Of a stretch of 64,000 nucleotides of DNA, positions 1 through 11,859 are shown piece after piece (the first letter of the stretch is position 1; every line of letters starts with the position of its first letter). Made by a program: the position numbers and the translations under genes. The notes below the pieces were generated by a model. The model saw only the letters and a program-made list of their open reading frames with translations. It made no database searches and had not been told where the DNA came from. Source of the stretch: Corinectria fuckeliana (taxonomy: Eukaryota > Ascomycota > Sordariomycetes > Hypocreales > Nectriaceae); contig WPDH01000171.1 of assembly GCA_019137255.1 (NCBI GenBank), forward strand, positions 84,305-148,304, given 5' to 3'.

Positions 1-108
1 ATTATAATTTATTACTTTTTTAAGCCCCTAAGAGATATAATCTAAAAACTTTCTTAAGACTATTATTATTATCTTTATTATAGTATAAACCTAACATTTC
101 TTAAGAAG

Positions 109-113
109 AGGTC
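109..113. repeat. Target-site duplication, left copy (AGGTC)
   Basis: The pentamer AGGTC directly abuts the left LTR, and the same pentamer abuts the right LTR at 9506-9510. Five bp is the usual Ty3 integrase stagger, so this fixes both element boundaries. Confidence 0.85.
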
Positions 114-497
114 TAATATAAAATTAACTATATTAGGGGATGTATAGAGTAAATACCGCTAAGAGGAAGAATCCCTACTTGTACGATTAAGATACCTAAA
201 GCTTAGGAGTAAGATAGTAAGATAATAAGATAATAATTCTTCTATCTATTCTAGTGATAGTCTTCCTCTTTATATAAGAGAAAGTCTTAGGGCACTCTCT
301 GGGTATTCCCTAGGAAATCTCTAGATAGGTCTTAGGATTTCCCTAGGACTATCCTGGGATTTCCTAGGATAATTCTCAGCCTAATTAGTAGGAGATTTCT
401 CTTCTTATTATGGCTACTCTCTAGTAGCCCTCTCTAGGGTTATAGCCTAAGCTGTTACTAGATAGTAATAGCTCTCTGTCTAGCTTATTCTGTAATA
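114..497 (-). repeat. 3' LTR of the chromovirus
   Basis: This 384-bp copy matches 9122-9505 over its full length. By eye all of the roughly 30 differences are transitions (C/T or A/G), with no indel or transversion. That is what RIP acting separately on two originally identical LTRs would leave. It is the 3' LTR because the coding remnants read on the minus strand. Confidence 0.9.
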
Positions 498-1499
498 AAT
501 CCCTATAACAAAAGAAAAGCATACTATTCTTAGTGTGTTTATATTAATTACGGCTAGGCTGTTTCCCACACTAGTAGGAGTTTTATTAATAGTTATACAT
601 ATAATTTTCTTAATCTAGGGGTGCTTACCTTATGTTTATTATTATATATTAGGGAAATGCCCTAATCCTGCTAGGCCTCTTATCTGTTATCCTTTTTTTG
701 CCTGTTTAGTTTGTTAGGAACTTCTTATATGTGTTATTAGTAATACTCTTGTATTTCTCCCTAATAAGCTTCTCTAAATCTATAGCTACTAGGGGCATAT
801 TATACTCTTTAGTGTTAGTGAGGGCGGGTTAGTAGAGTTAGTATTTCCTGGCCTTAGTAGCGTGAAGTGCTATTAGAAGGCTAATAGCTTATATGTTCTG
901 CTTAGTGCTAGCAGGGGTAATAAGTGTAGGTCTCCTAGCTGTGTTCTATTTGCCTTTCTTGTGGAACTATAGTGCTACCTTAATTACTTTAGTGGTAGTC
1001 TCTAGGTGGGAAAAGAACTCCTATTATGCTATTCGCTTAGCTAGCTTAGTTGTGTTATTATCTGGAAAGCTAATTACTTGTAGTGTGTTATTAAGGCGGA
1101 TTACTAGTTCTAGGGATATTCTTACTATTTGTGCTATCTATTATAGGGAGTAGTCTAACTATGTTATTTTATGGCAAACCTAATAGTATTTAGCGAAATG
1201 TTTAGCTGTGTTAATATTAAGAAACTAGATAGCTTAGTTAGCTGCCTAAATATACTATACTAGTATAGTTCCTTTTTCTTACTAGACTATAGCTTCTAGG
1301 ATAATAGGTGTGTTATTTCGCGGGGTGGTAGTCTTAAGTTATATGCTTATTATTACTTATCGTAGAGTTATAGCTATACTGTTATTAATAGCTGCTAAAA
1401 GTATATTAATAGCGCTTTATTTAGCAAGGGTAATAATATTTTATAATACGAATAGATCTTTATTATGATTTCCTTAAGAGGTTATAGTCCCTAATAAGG

Positions 1500-2340
1500 C
1501 TATTATAAAGAGCTAATATCTTAGTTTATAGGTTAGAATGCTTAAGACAGGGTTAGTAAAGCGGGTATGTTTAAGTGATAAGCTGATAGGAGTGTTAATT
1601 TCCTGTTATATATTAGGCTAAAGCTGGTATGCTAAGTTGATATAAGTATAGCTATCTGCTAATCCTCTGATCTTATTAAGAGCTTCTTAGGCTCTGTTAA
1701 TTAGGGTGGGTAACTACTAGGAGGTTACCTTAGTAATTTGCTTAAGTATTTTAGTAAGGATTATAGAGATCTTGATTTTTCTGATGATAGATGCGGTTAG
1801 CTTATAGATGTCAGTTTATATTAGCCTAGTTATATTATTAAAGCTTATAGCGAGAGTGTAAGTATTTCTCGCTAGGGGAGGGCTACCACTCTAGTACTGC
1901 CTGTTCTGTTCTTATATCTGTTATAGTATTTCTTATAGTAGCGTGCTTAGTTTACTAGCTGTCTTACTTACTGTTTTACTTGTGACTTCACTTATGGCTT
2001 TATTTAGGGTTTTATACTAATCATAGTTTAGGTTGTTATAGTAGTACGTCTAGTTCTGTTAGTTTATAAACCTAGTGTTAGAGTTATAGCTTTTAGCTTG
2101 TGTGAGCTAGCGGAAATATCTATAGTGTTATAAGAAGGTCTTAATCTAAATATAGTATTAGTTAGAGCTTTTAGCTGCTCTAAGGTTATATTTATTACTA
2201 TATAGCTATATAGCTTAGTAATACTTTTTATACTAGAGGCAGAGGGGATATTAGGTGAGCTGGTTTTTAAATAGCTAGTAAAGCTCTCAGTCTTTAAACA
2301 GAAATATATTACTTAATAGGGGAACTTAGAATAGTACTTA
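1500..2340 (-). pseudogene. Extra degenerate ORF downstream of the chromovirus pol
   Basis: Between the chromodomain and the 3' LTR, where most chromoviruses have almost nothing, the minus strand keeps a long frame (roughly 2040 down to 1500). It is broken only by TAG/TAA and is rich in plausible protein text such as LADSYTYINLAYQL and KAISEVTSKTVSKTAS. A second frame (about 2340 down to 2040) is likewise nearly free of stops. I do not recognise the product. It could be an additional ORF of the element, a nested insertion or captured host sequence. Its orientation agrees with pol. Confidence 0.5.
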
Positions 2341-2840
2341 TTCTTCTTGTTTAGTATTATAGGGTATTTCTTATATGTTAGTAATATAAGATTATAGTCT
2401 TCTCCTCTAAGAAGTAAAGATAGTAATATGTGAAGGAAAATAATAATAAAAGAAAATAGCATGCTAGGTTGTAGGGTGTTAATTTCTTGCTTATGCGTCC
2501 TATTGTTAGCTAGTGGCAGCTATTAGTAGCATTCTTAGCAAGATAGTGATAAATATACTAGGCTGTTACCCTAGGCGATCTACTACTATAGCCTAGGATT
2601 TTTCTAAATAAGACTCTCTCTAGCTAGCACTCTTAATACTATAGTATTTTATAGTGTGGGGTTCTTTCTTAGTCTTCTATGCTTTTAGTATAGGGCCTTA
2701 GTGGTGTTATATATCTAGTCTGCTATATTGTCCTCAGTCTGTTTTTTAACTGGTATAGTTATTACTTATATGACTAGCTGCAGCTTGCTATACTTATGTT
2801 TTTATTCCTTAGTGAGTTCTGCTTTATATTACTCTCTTAC

Positions 2841-5353
2841 CTAGTATTCTATGATAAGCTTATTGCTTTTAATAGTATCTTCTTCTAGCTAGAGGTTATA
2901 GTTACTTAGCTATCCTTTCCATATAATAAGGTACTTAGTCTTTAGTTTTTCTTTTTCTTACTTTTATGTTTATAATCTAATTACTTAATTAACTTCCTAG
3001 TGTTTATACTTATCCCTCTAGTTTCCTGTCTTATAGTCTTCTATTAGGATAGCTCTTAGTTATCTAATTAGTTTATCTGCTAGCTTAAGTTAAGTAACTA
3101 ATATCACTAGGTGGATATTAAGGTTATCTTTTATTTTGAGTTTATATGCTAGGTTTCCTACCTGTTTGAGAATCTTATATAGTCTAGTTTTTTTCTCTTT
3201 TAGTTTTTTTATATAGTTATCTACTATTATGTATTCTTTCTTACAGAGTTCTAACTAGACTTAGTCCCCTAGTTTATATTTTACTAGCTAGTGTTTCTAG
3301 TTATACTAGTGTTTTATAGCTGCTTATATAAAGGCTAGGGCGAGTTTAGCTTTATTATAAAGGATATCCTAATTAAAGGTGTTAGATTTATCTCCTAGCT
3401 ATTATAGCCTATTATTTAAGTGCTGCCTAGTGACTAGCTCACTTAGTGATGTGTTAATAGCTAACAAATATAAGTTATTTAGGCTGAACTAGAGGGGGAT
3501 AAGAGCTAGAACCTAGGGCTAGCCTGGGAAGTTACTAGTGAAATATTAGAGGGCTACTTCTACTACCTGATTTTATCTTTTTATGGCTCTGTTAGTTTAT
3601 AGATACTATACTATTAATATAAGAAGCTTAGTTCTAAATGCTGTTTACAAATCTTACTAGAAGTCTAATATAAACTTTATATCTTAGTTAGATATAATAC
3701 TATGTGGGATTCCCTAGTTATATTATATTAGTTTTATAAATAATACTTATACCTAGTCTTTAGTAGTGTACTAATTATTCCCTAGTATAAGCAGGTATAT
3801 CTAACACTACTTACAGGTAATAGTTAGTAAGTAGTTAAAGAACTGCTTTTCTAGGTTTAGCTATAGTATTCTTTTAGCTTTTATAACTAGTAGCCTTATG
3901 ATAAAATCTATTATAATTATATGAAATAGGATTAGAGGGCTCTAAATAGGTATTAGTTGGCCTAGTAGTTTCTAGTGGTTAGTGAGGTTTCTGCTGTATA
4001 TATTATATTTGTCTTATACTACTTAGATTTCTTAGTGTAGGTTGGTTATTATAAAAGAACTTAATAAGTCTTACTAGGATTATACCTCCTCTAAGTGGAA
4101 GTTTTACTTATAATTATCTTAAATAACTTTCTAGTCTATATCTATAGGTAAGTATAGCTATTAGTGTCTACTATGCTCTTACAGGTAGATAAGTCTGTTT
4201 TGCTAAAAGAAGAGAAGCCTTAGGATCTTGTCTTTTTTGCTAAGCTATACTAGAATTACTACTTATTTTGCTTTCTTAAGATACTAGTTGATAATTTCCT
4301 AGTGCAGACTGGTTTATATACTAGCTTTCATGAAGTAGAAGGTATAAGTAACCAGTTCCTCCTCTTCCTAAAGGCGGTCTAGTTCGCCTTCTTTAGTGCT
4401 ATCTTATATATCTTCTTAGCCTAAAAGCCTTAAGAGTGTGTTTAGTATTATATTAGTTAGTCTTAAGATATGTTAGATATCTAATAGGTACTAGCTAAGG
4501 TATTATAAAGCTAGGGTGAGATAATTATTATTCTGTAGGGTGCTAGTAAATGCTGATTTTTAGCGGACTAAAGCGTAGATAGCAGAGTGGTTAGTAAGTA
4601 TAATCATTTTATCTTTCTGTGTTAACTAGATTATTATCTAGGCTTTCTAGTATATCTAGACTAGATATACTATTTCTATTTCTATTAGCTAGTAGTTTTT
4701 CTTAGTATTATATAGGGCTTAGCTAAGATATATAATAAGATGTATAACTATAGATAGGATTTTACTAACTTAATCTTAGGTGTATTTTAGGTCTAGGTGA
4801 TATATTATGCCTCTTATTTCCTATTCTTTTAATATGTTAGGCTAGATAAATAGTTCTATATCTAGGTTAAAGTGATAAAGTGATTTAGTGTTTACTAGCT
4901 TGTTTATAACCTTATAGAAACTATTAATCTCTTTAGGGGTTAGGGTGAACTTAGCTTAGGTTATATAGCTGACCTGTTCCTAACCTGTTACTAATTCGCC
5001 TAATTTATATCCTTTTGTGAGTATGCTAGTTTTCCTGGCCTGTAGTAGTTTAATAGCTTTAGCGAATCTTAGGATTAAGTGCTATAGTTATCTAACTATA
5101 CTGATCTATTTCTTAAGTTAAAGTAAATTTGTTAGGAATTTAATATTTCTTAGAGCTGCTATTTGTTCCTAGGTGTTAGATAGGCCTAGCCTGTCTACCT
5201 AAAATCTAAGCAATTAGACTAATAGGTAGCTTAGAAAGGCTTTCTTAGCTGAGAGGGTAATATTCTTTTCTTAGAACAGCTGAAAGATTATCTAAAGATG
5301 CCCTAGATGTTCTGTATTATTATCAGAGAAAATAATAATATTATTAATAAATA
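2841..5353 (-). pseudogene. Chromovirus pol remnant: RT, integrase, chromodomain
   Basis: Three stretches are recognisable on the minus strand. At about 5306-5353 the frame reads FINNIIIFSDNNTEHL, a Ty3-type reverse transcriptase YxDD box in which both catalytic Asp codons have become Asn (G to A). At 3988-4010 a decayed CxxC half of the integrase zinc finger reads KYNIYSRN, with Tyr in place of Cys. The first Asp of the DDE core survives at 3906-3908 in the context IIIIDFI. At 2841-2939 a chromodomain is evident (TKYLIIWKG, then LEEDTIKSNKLIIEY), with TAG exactly where the conserved Trp residues belong. Frames between these anchors are heavily interrupted. Confidence 0.85.
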
Positions 5354-8300
5354 CTGTGGTAAAGGCCTAATATAGTTAGAGTAGCTGGTTTATAAACTGT
5401 TAGATATATGCTAGTAAGTTCTTAAATCCTATTAGGGCTATCTTAGATCGCTCTAATTCTTAGTGGCTAACTACTATAAAGTGATCTTAGTGTTTAAGAT
5501 GTACTAGGAACTAGTGAAAAAATAACTAGGTATTAATAATACTAATATATTATTTCCCTTAGAGTTTACTAAGAATATCCTCTTATAAGGGTATTAGGTA
5601 GGTATTAGGAATTATTATATTATTTAGGGCTTATAGGTTTACTACTATATATTCTTTCTTTTTGCTTACTATTATTTGCTATACTATAAAGACAGGGCTT
5701 ACAAATAGTGTTAGTTTTATAACCTACTCTATTTGTTCTTAGTTATATAGTTAGTTAAATATAACATCTAGAAAGTCTCTTTCTTTTTTCCCTAATAGGT
5801 AAGATTATAATCCTAGCTTCTATTAGTGCTAGTTATCTACTAAGGGTATCTTTATATACTTATACTTAGGTACTAATATTTCCTCTTAGTTAGCCTAAAT
5901 GCTAGTATATTCCTGTGTGAGACCTTATACTTATTATATAAAGCTGGTTTAGTTGTTATAGATTTTTACTCCTTCTGCTGTTTTAACTTCTAGGAGGGTC
6001 TTATCTTTAGATATGCCTAGCTTAGCATTTAGGTCTAGACTAGCATTCTAGAATTTTATGCTAGGTTTCTAGTTAGGTTTCTTATTAGCTAGAGTTATAG
6101 CTTTTTAGGTTAGGTGTTTAAGCTTATGGGTTGTTAGCACTATATCTTTATGTTTAGTAAGTAAGTCGCTCTAGTTAGCTTCTTTAATAGAGTTCTTATC
6201 TTTAACTAGTTTAAGAATGCCTAGTTGTTAGTTCTTTTAGATTATTAGTAGCTTCTACCTGTTATTTATTATAAAGACTATCTTAGGCTGTCTTATAATA
6301 ACTCTAATAATATCTTAACTTTATAGGTTAAGAAGGAAGTCTTAGCCTTTTAGGATATCTAGTATGCTTGCCTATACTGCTTTACTACTTTTAGGAGGGA
6401 TTATAATATATGTGTTACTTTTCACTAGATATTTATAAGGTCTTATATAAATATATACTAAGGCAGGTAAGTATAGCCTATTAGCTACACCTATTTGTAC
6501 TTCCTGCTAGGTGTTAATAATATCTACTCTATAGGTAGTATTAAATTCTTAGCCTAAAAGTAGTCCTGCTAATAGTTCTAGTATAACCTAAGCTCTAATA
6601 TAGACTTTTACTACTATGTATTCTCCTGCCTAGTAGCTTAGTAAGTATGCTATAAATATTACCTATTCTTCTGTCTTATTTTAGCTTATACTACTAAGCT
6701 TAGCCTGATATTCTCTAGTAAAGGTTATATCTAGAAAGAACTAGAGTATCTCACAACTAACTACTAAGTATGTTATACTTATATCTATATAGATCTCTTA
6801 TTGTTTAGTCCTAGCTAGAGTGGCTTTTACTTATACCTGTATGTAGTTATACTTTAAGGGGTGTTATAGGTTTAGTTTCTTACCTTATAGTATATACTTA
6901 ATAATAGTAGGAATCCGCTTAAGCTTATAAGCAAGATAGACTAAGTCTTATAGTAAAACTAGACGGTAGTTACTAATATCTAGGATAAATTTCTTAGTAC
7001 TATCCTAGCTTTTTATAGTTTCCTAGATAAATCTATATACCTCTAGTGTAATATATAAGGATTTTAAGTTATCTTATAGTTTGTTTATATTAGTATTATA
7101 TTATTCTATTACTATATAAGCTACCTCTTCTAAATTTTATAGTTCTTCTTTAGCAAAAAAGGCTTATACCTATTCTTAGGAAATATAGTACCCTCTAAGC
7201 TTATCTAGCTAGATATTATTAAATATATAAAATATTTAAGTGCTTATATTCTTACTGCTAGGTTGCTTTAGGTATATAATTATAAGGCAGAGAGCTAGGG
7301 CTAGTAGCAGGGCTATGTTCTAGGTTAGGGTTTTAGTAGCTGTTATACTTCTTACTAGTAGGGGTGATATAAACTAGACTTAATTTCAGGTTAGTATGTT
7401 ATTTTATACTTCTAGGGGTGTAAGTGAGAGTATATATACTTATCTCTGCTAATAGTTATTTTACTATAAGGGGAGGCTTCTATTATTACCTATCTATAAG
7501 GTTAGTCTAGCTGTGTTACTATGCGGGGTTTAAGAGTATATTATTCTTAGTTTCTAAGTGGCTATACTAGCTTGGTTTCTTATTAGGGTGTGATACTTTC
7601 CCCTAAGGAGGTGGCTCTAACTTCCTGCTATTACACAGATATAAAAGTTTAGTATATAAAGCTTATTTATATCTGCCTAGTTGTTAATAAACTGGTGAGG
7701 AGCTAGGTGGCTTATAACTTCTTAGAGGTGGATATTAAGCTTATTAAAAACTAAGTTAGCAAGATAATCAGATAGGTATTTAATAGTATATACTATATGT
7801 TTAACTCTAGATATTTAATTCTAGAAGTTAACTTAGTTAGTAATATCTTAAATAGTGAATTTCTCCTTTTATAGAGTGTTTATTATAACTTCTAGTTAGG
7901 TTTTAAAGCAGGTTTAGATTAAATTAATCTATATATTAATTCTCTTATAACTATTCTAGAGTGCTGCTTATTAGTTGTTAGTTAGGTTATTAGCATACTA
8001 GTCTAGAGCTAATCTAAAAAGCAGGTATAGTATATTCTAAACTAATACTACTTTATATTCTAGTCTTTATACTATATATTATTCTAAGAAATTAATAAAG
8101 CAGAAGGTACTTCTCTAGATAAGGTTCTTATTATCTAGCTTTATATTATTAAAGGATTTATTATAAGTATTTACTAGTTAGAACTTTCTTACTTCTTCTG
8201 CTTAGAACTAAATATATAACACTAAGGTGGTGTTTATTTATATCTAGCTAAGAAGGTTATATAGGTCTTCTATAGTGATAGAGGTTTCCTATACTGTTAG

Positions 8301-9121
8301 ATATTTTAGCGGATTATCTATACTTAAGGCTGATTTTATTAGTATCTTAACTATTAGAGCTAGAGGTTATTAATCTACTATTATGGGTTTCTTACTTTTA
8401 TTTAGTCAGAAGGTTAAGTTAAACTCTGTGGGGGCTGGTTTGTTTTATAGACTAGTTGTTAGAAGGAGGGCATCCCTGAAGTATTATTAGGCTGGGATTT
8501 ATGGTAGGTTTAATAGGTTAGTAGATTAGGATCTTAGTTTATCTTTAATATCCTAGTTGTAGAGCTGTTAAGCGAGATTATTATTAACTAGGTTAGCTGT
8601 TAGTTGCTAGGTGGGAAGAGGCAGTTATAGTGAAATAAGAAAGGTCCTAAGGGGGGTTAGGCTAGTTATTTCTAAGGAGCTTATAGGTGGTCAGAAGATG
8701 TTTAGGGGTGATAGTAAGTATTAGTATTTCTGTCTGGTCAGGTGGTAATAAAGTTCTTTCTGGTTATATACTTATTTCTTAGATTTTAACTATCTTATGA
8801 TTACCTTCTTAATTCTAGTGTATAGTTTTAACTTTTATGTTAAGAGGTATATAAGAGACTTAGCTGCTTCCTTAGGGTTAGGTCTAAAGGCAGTATACAA
8901 AAGGAATAAGTAGGCAAGTCCTAACTGCTAATATTATTCCTAAAGGTAATATTCTTATACTTATATATTATCTTTCTTATTAATTAAGTTAATTACCTTA
9001 GGGGAGAAGAGTTCTTAGTAACTAGAGATTTCTTAGTGAGCTTTTAGGAGTTTTTAACTAAGGTGAAAGTTAAGAGCTATTTAGAAGGTGTGTAAGTATA
9101 AGTAATATAATTACTACTATT

Positions 9122-9505
9122 TAATATAAAATTAACTATATTAGGGGATATATAGAGTAAATACTACTAGGGGGAAGAATCCCTACTTATATAATTAAGA
9201 TACTTAAAGCTTAGGAGTAAGATAGTAAGATAATAAGATAATAATTCTTCTATCTATTCTAGTGATAGTCTTCCCTTTTATATAAGGGAAAGTCTTAGGG
9301 TACTCTCTAGGTATTCTCTAGGAAATCTCTAGATAGGTCTTAGGATTTCCTTAGGACTATCTTAGGATTTCCTAGGATAATTCTTAGCCTAATTGGTGGG
9401 AGATTTCTCTCCTTGTTATGGCTACTCTCTAGTGGCCCTCTTTAGGGTTGTAGCCTAAGCTGTTGCCAGATGGTAACAGCTCTCTGTCTGGCTTATTCTG
9501 TAATA
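9122..9505 (-). repeat. 5' LTR of the chromovirus
   Basis: This is the partner of 114-497, with the same length and ends. It keeps slightly more G/C than the left copy, especially in its last 60 bp. The immediately internal bases, where a primer-binding site is expected, are too mutated to assign a tRNA primer. Confidence 0.9.
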
Positions 9506-9510
9506 AGGTC
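9506..9510. repeat. Target-site duplication, right copy (AGGTC)
   Basis: This pentamer is identical to 109-113 and directly abuts the right LTR. Confidence 0.85.
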
Positions 9511-10129
9511 TCTTAACTCTTACCTCTAAACTTAATAAGGCTAGCTAATTAAGAGCTTTCTACCTTATATAACTATATTATTAATACTAGAACTTAGCAT
9601 TCTCTTTAGGGACTATCCTAAGCTTTAAGGCTATTATAACTAAAGGGCTCTAAATAGATACTCTTATTAAAATAACCTATTAGCTTATATAAAGCTATAT
9701 AAAGGCTACTATCTTAGAAGATCCTTTTATCTAAAGAACTTTTACTTTCTAATCCTAAATAATACTATTACTATACATCTAAAAGCCTAAGATTATATTA
9801 AGATATATCTCTAACATATAGTAAGTATACTTAAGTCTAATAAGCCTACCTTTAAGAAACCTAAGGTATTAAACTCTTAGGTTAACTATATCTTAGCCCT
9901 TTATAAATATCTTACTATCTCTTATATAAGTAGTCTTCTTAACCCTCTAATTAAAGCCTTCTTTAGAGAACTAGTCTATATAGTTAAAAAAGTAGTATAA
10001 GATATTAAAATTATAAATAGTAATATTCCTAATTATAAGATTTATAAAGGTTATATTATATATAGCTATATATAGAGTATTTATATAAGAAAAAAGGCCT
10101 AGAGGAGAAGTTTAATAAGTGATAGTAAT

Positions 10130-10800
10130 TATCTCCGCCTCCTCTTTTAGACTACTAATTAGTATATAGATTACCTTTTTTACTAGGGTCTAAGTATTAG
10201 CCTTTTTTAGCTCTTTTAGGTACTTATTAAACCACTTCTTAAGAGTCTTATCCTACCTAGGGTAAAAACTCTAGCCCTTTAAGGTGTATTCCTTCTTATA
10301 TAAGGCTAGAAAGTTAAAGTATCTTTCTTACTATATAGACATCTATATAAGATACCTTCTTCTACAGCTAGAGCACTTCTAACTTATAGCTTTAGTCTAC
10401 TAGCTTAACTAAAAAGGGTTTAATAACCTAAAGGCTATTATAAAGTAAGCCTAAGAAGAATTTAACTTTTCCTTTCTTATATTATTATAAAAAAGATATA
10501 TAATCTTAAGTAGATTATTCATCTTTTTGCTCTTACTCTTCTATCTTATAATAAGCTTATCCTAAGCATAATAGAACTCTTACTAGGGCTTTATTACCTT
10601 TAGGAACTTTCTTCTAGCCCTCTTCTTATTAATAGTAATCATCTTATATATAATATAATTCTTTTAGGCCTTCTTAAACTAGTTAGCCTAAGCTTTCTAA
10701 TCTCTTAACTCTTTCTTAGTCACTAAAGCCTAAAACTTTATCTTAACTTTATAGATATTATTCTTATCTTTAAGATTAATAAAAAGCTTAAGATAGCTAA
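10130..10800 (-). pseudogene. Unidentified RIP-degraded reading frame
   Basis: One minus-strand frame runs for roughly 220 codons and is interrupted only by TAG/TAA codons at Trp/Gln-like positions. It is rich in Lys/Arg/Asn/Tyr, for example KVIKP and LKKWFNKYLKEL. Its length and mutation pattern suggest a transposon-encoded protein. No DDE, RT or helicase motif was identified, so the family is unknown. Confidence 0.4.
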
Positions 10801-11859
10801 TAATCTCTCTAAGATCCTATATTTTCCTAATATATATAATATAACTGCCTAAGAGGGTCTTTAAAACAGATATCTTAAGCTTATCTAACTTCTTCTTCTT
10901 AAGAGTCTTATCTTATAAGCTCTTATCCTATCTTACCCGCTAAAGTATAAATAGCCTATTATTATCAGCTTACTTAATATTATAGTTTTACTACTAATCT
11001 TTAAGGTTAAGCTAATAGATCTGTATAGTAAGAGCCTTTTTCTTACTGTTATTAATACCTAAAAAGTTTAGCCTTTTAGGCTTTAAGAAGAAGTCTCTCT
11101 TATTAATAACTAGTATAAGGTCTAATACTAGATTATTAATACCTAATATAGTCTCTAAGCTAATATATTTCTAGATTTTATATATTATAGCTAAAATATA
11201 AATACACTCTAGCTATAAAGTCTAGTTCTTAGCCTTTTTTAGCTTAAGAAGAAAGTCTAAAGATACTTTTATACTATTTATATCTATTATATTAGTAGCT
11301 AAAAGTACGCTAAGTACTTAGTAGGTAAATTACTTTAGATTATATAAATTACTTAAATTAGAATTTATAGGCCTTAATAGGTAATTACTCAGCTAGGAGA
11401 GGAATTAGTTACTTATAGGTCTTTTCCTAATATTAAAGATAATACTAGATTAATACTAAAGGCTAGAATTCACTTAAAAAGTTACTACCAGGCTTATAAC
11501 TATTAATATAACTACGTGTATTATATAACTGTACTAAGCTAGGAAAAGGGGGAACAGTAAGTCCCTAAGGGGATCACTATTATCGCTAGATGCCTAGCAT
11601 CTAAGGCAGAAATGTGGACGGTGCCTAATAGCGGGCCTGACTAGTGGTCCTACCACTAACAGCCTCACAGGGCAGCCCCGGTTTTCGTCGAGTGATCCGT
11701 AAGCATGCTGCTGATCTGCTTTTCTCTCCGTCATCATCCTTCATCGTTACATCTCGACGGGGCTGTGGACATCTATTCAAGTATCAAGACCCTCGGGATA
11801 TCTTCTAGTCCACCTCAACTCTACTACCTTTCTCGCCCCTTACCACCGGGATACAAGCC

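Larger units (their letters stand above)
114..9505 (-). mobile_element. Ty3/Gypsy chromovirus LTR retrotransposon, full length but RIP-inactivated
   Basis: Two direct 384-bp repeats (114-497 and 9122-9505) enclose about 8.6 kb and are flanked by the same pentamer AGGTC (109-113 and 9506-9510), a normal target-site duplication. In element orientation the LTR runs TATTAC...ATTA, as expected if TG...CA ends were hit by C-to-T change. Coding remnants lie on the minus strand in the order reverse transcriptase (~5.3 kb), integrase (~4.0-3.9 kb) and chromodomain (~2.9 kb), which is the Ty3 order with the chromovirus hallmark at the pol C-terminus. No frame is open and the copy cannot be autonomous. 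Gag and protease should lie between ~5.4 and 9.1 kb but were not identified with confidence. Confidence 0.9.
1..11560. other. AT-rich, RIP-mutated repeat block (left)
   Basis: The stretch is overwhelmingly A/T with an excess of TpA and almost no long open frames. Reading frames that can still be followed are interrupted by TAG/TAA at places where Trp or Gln codons are expected. This is the usual result of repeat-induced point mutation (CpA to TpA) in fungal repeats. Composition returns to normal within about 100-200 bp near 11,560, shortly before the first intact gene. The short ORF at 893-1153 is not a convincing gene. The elements recognised inside are listed separately. The remaining segments, notably 500-1,450 and 9,511-10,100, hold nothing I can name. 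Confidence 0.85.

Noticed and set aside
893..1153. 86-codon hydrophobic plus-strand ORF in the left AT block
   Set aside because: It lies inside the retroelement interior, opposite to element polarity, and the residue bias follows AT-rich composition.
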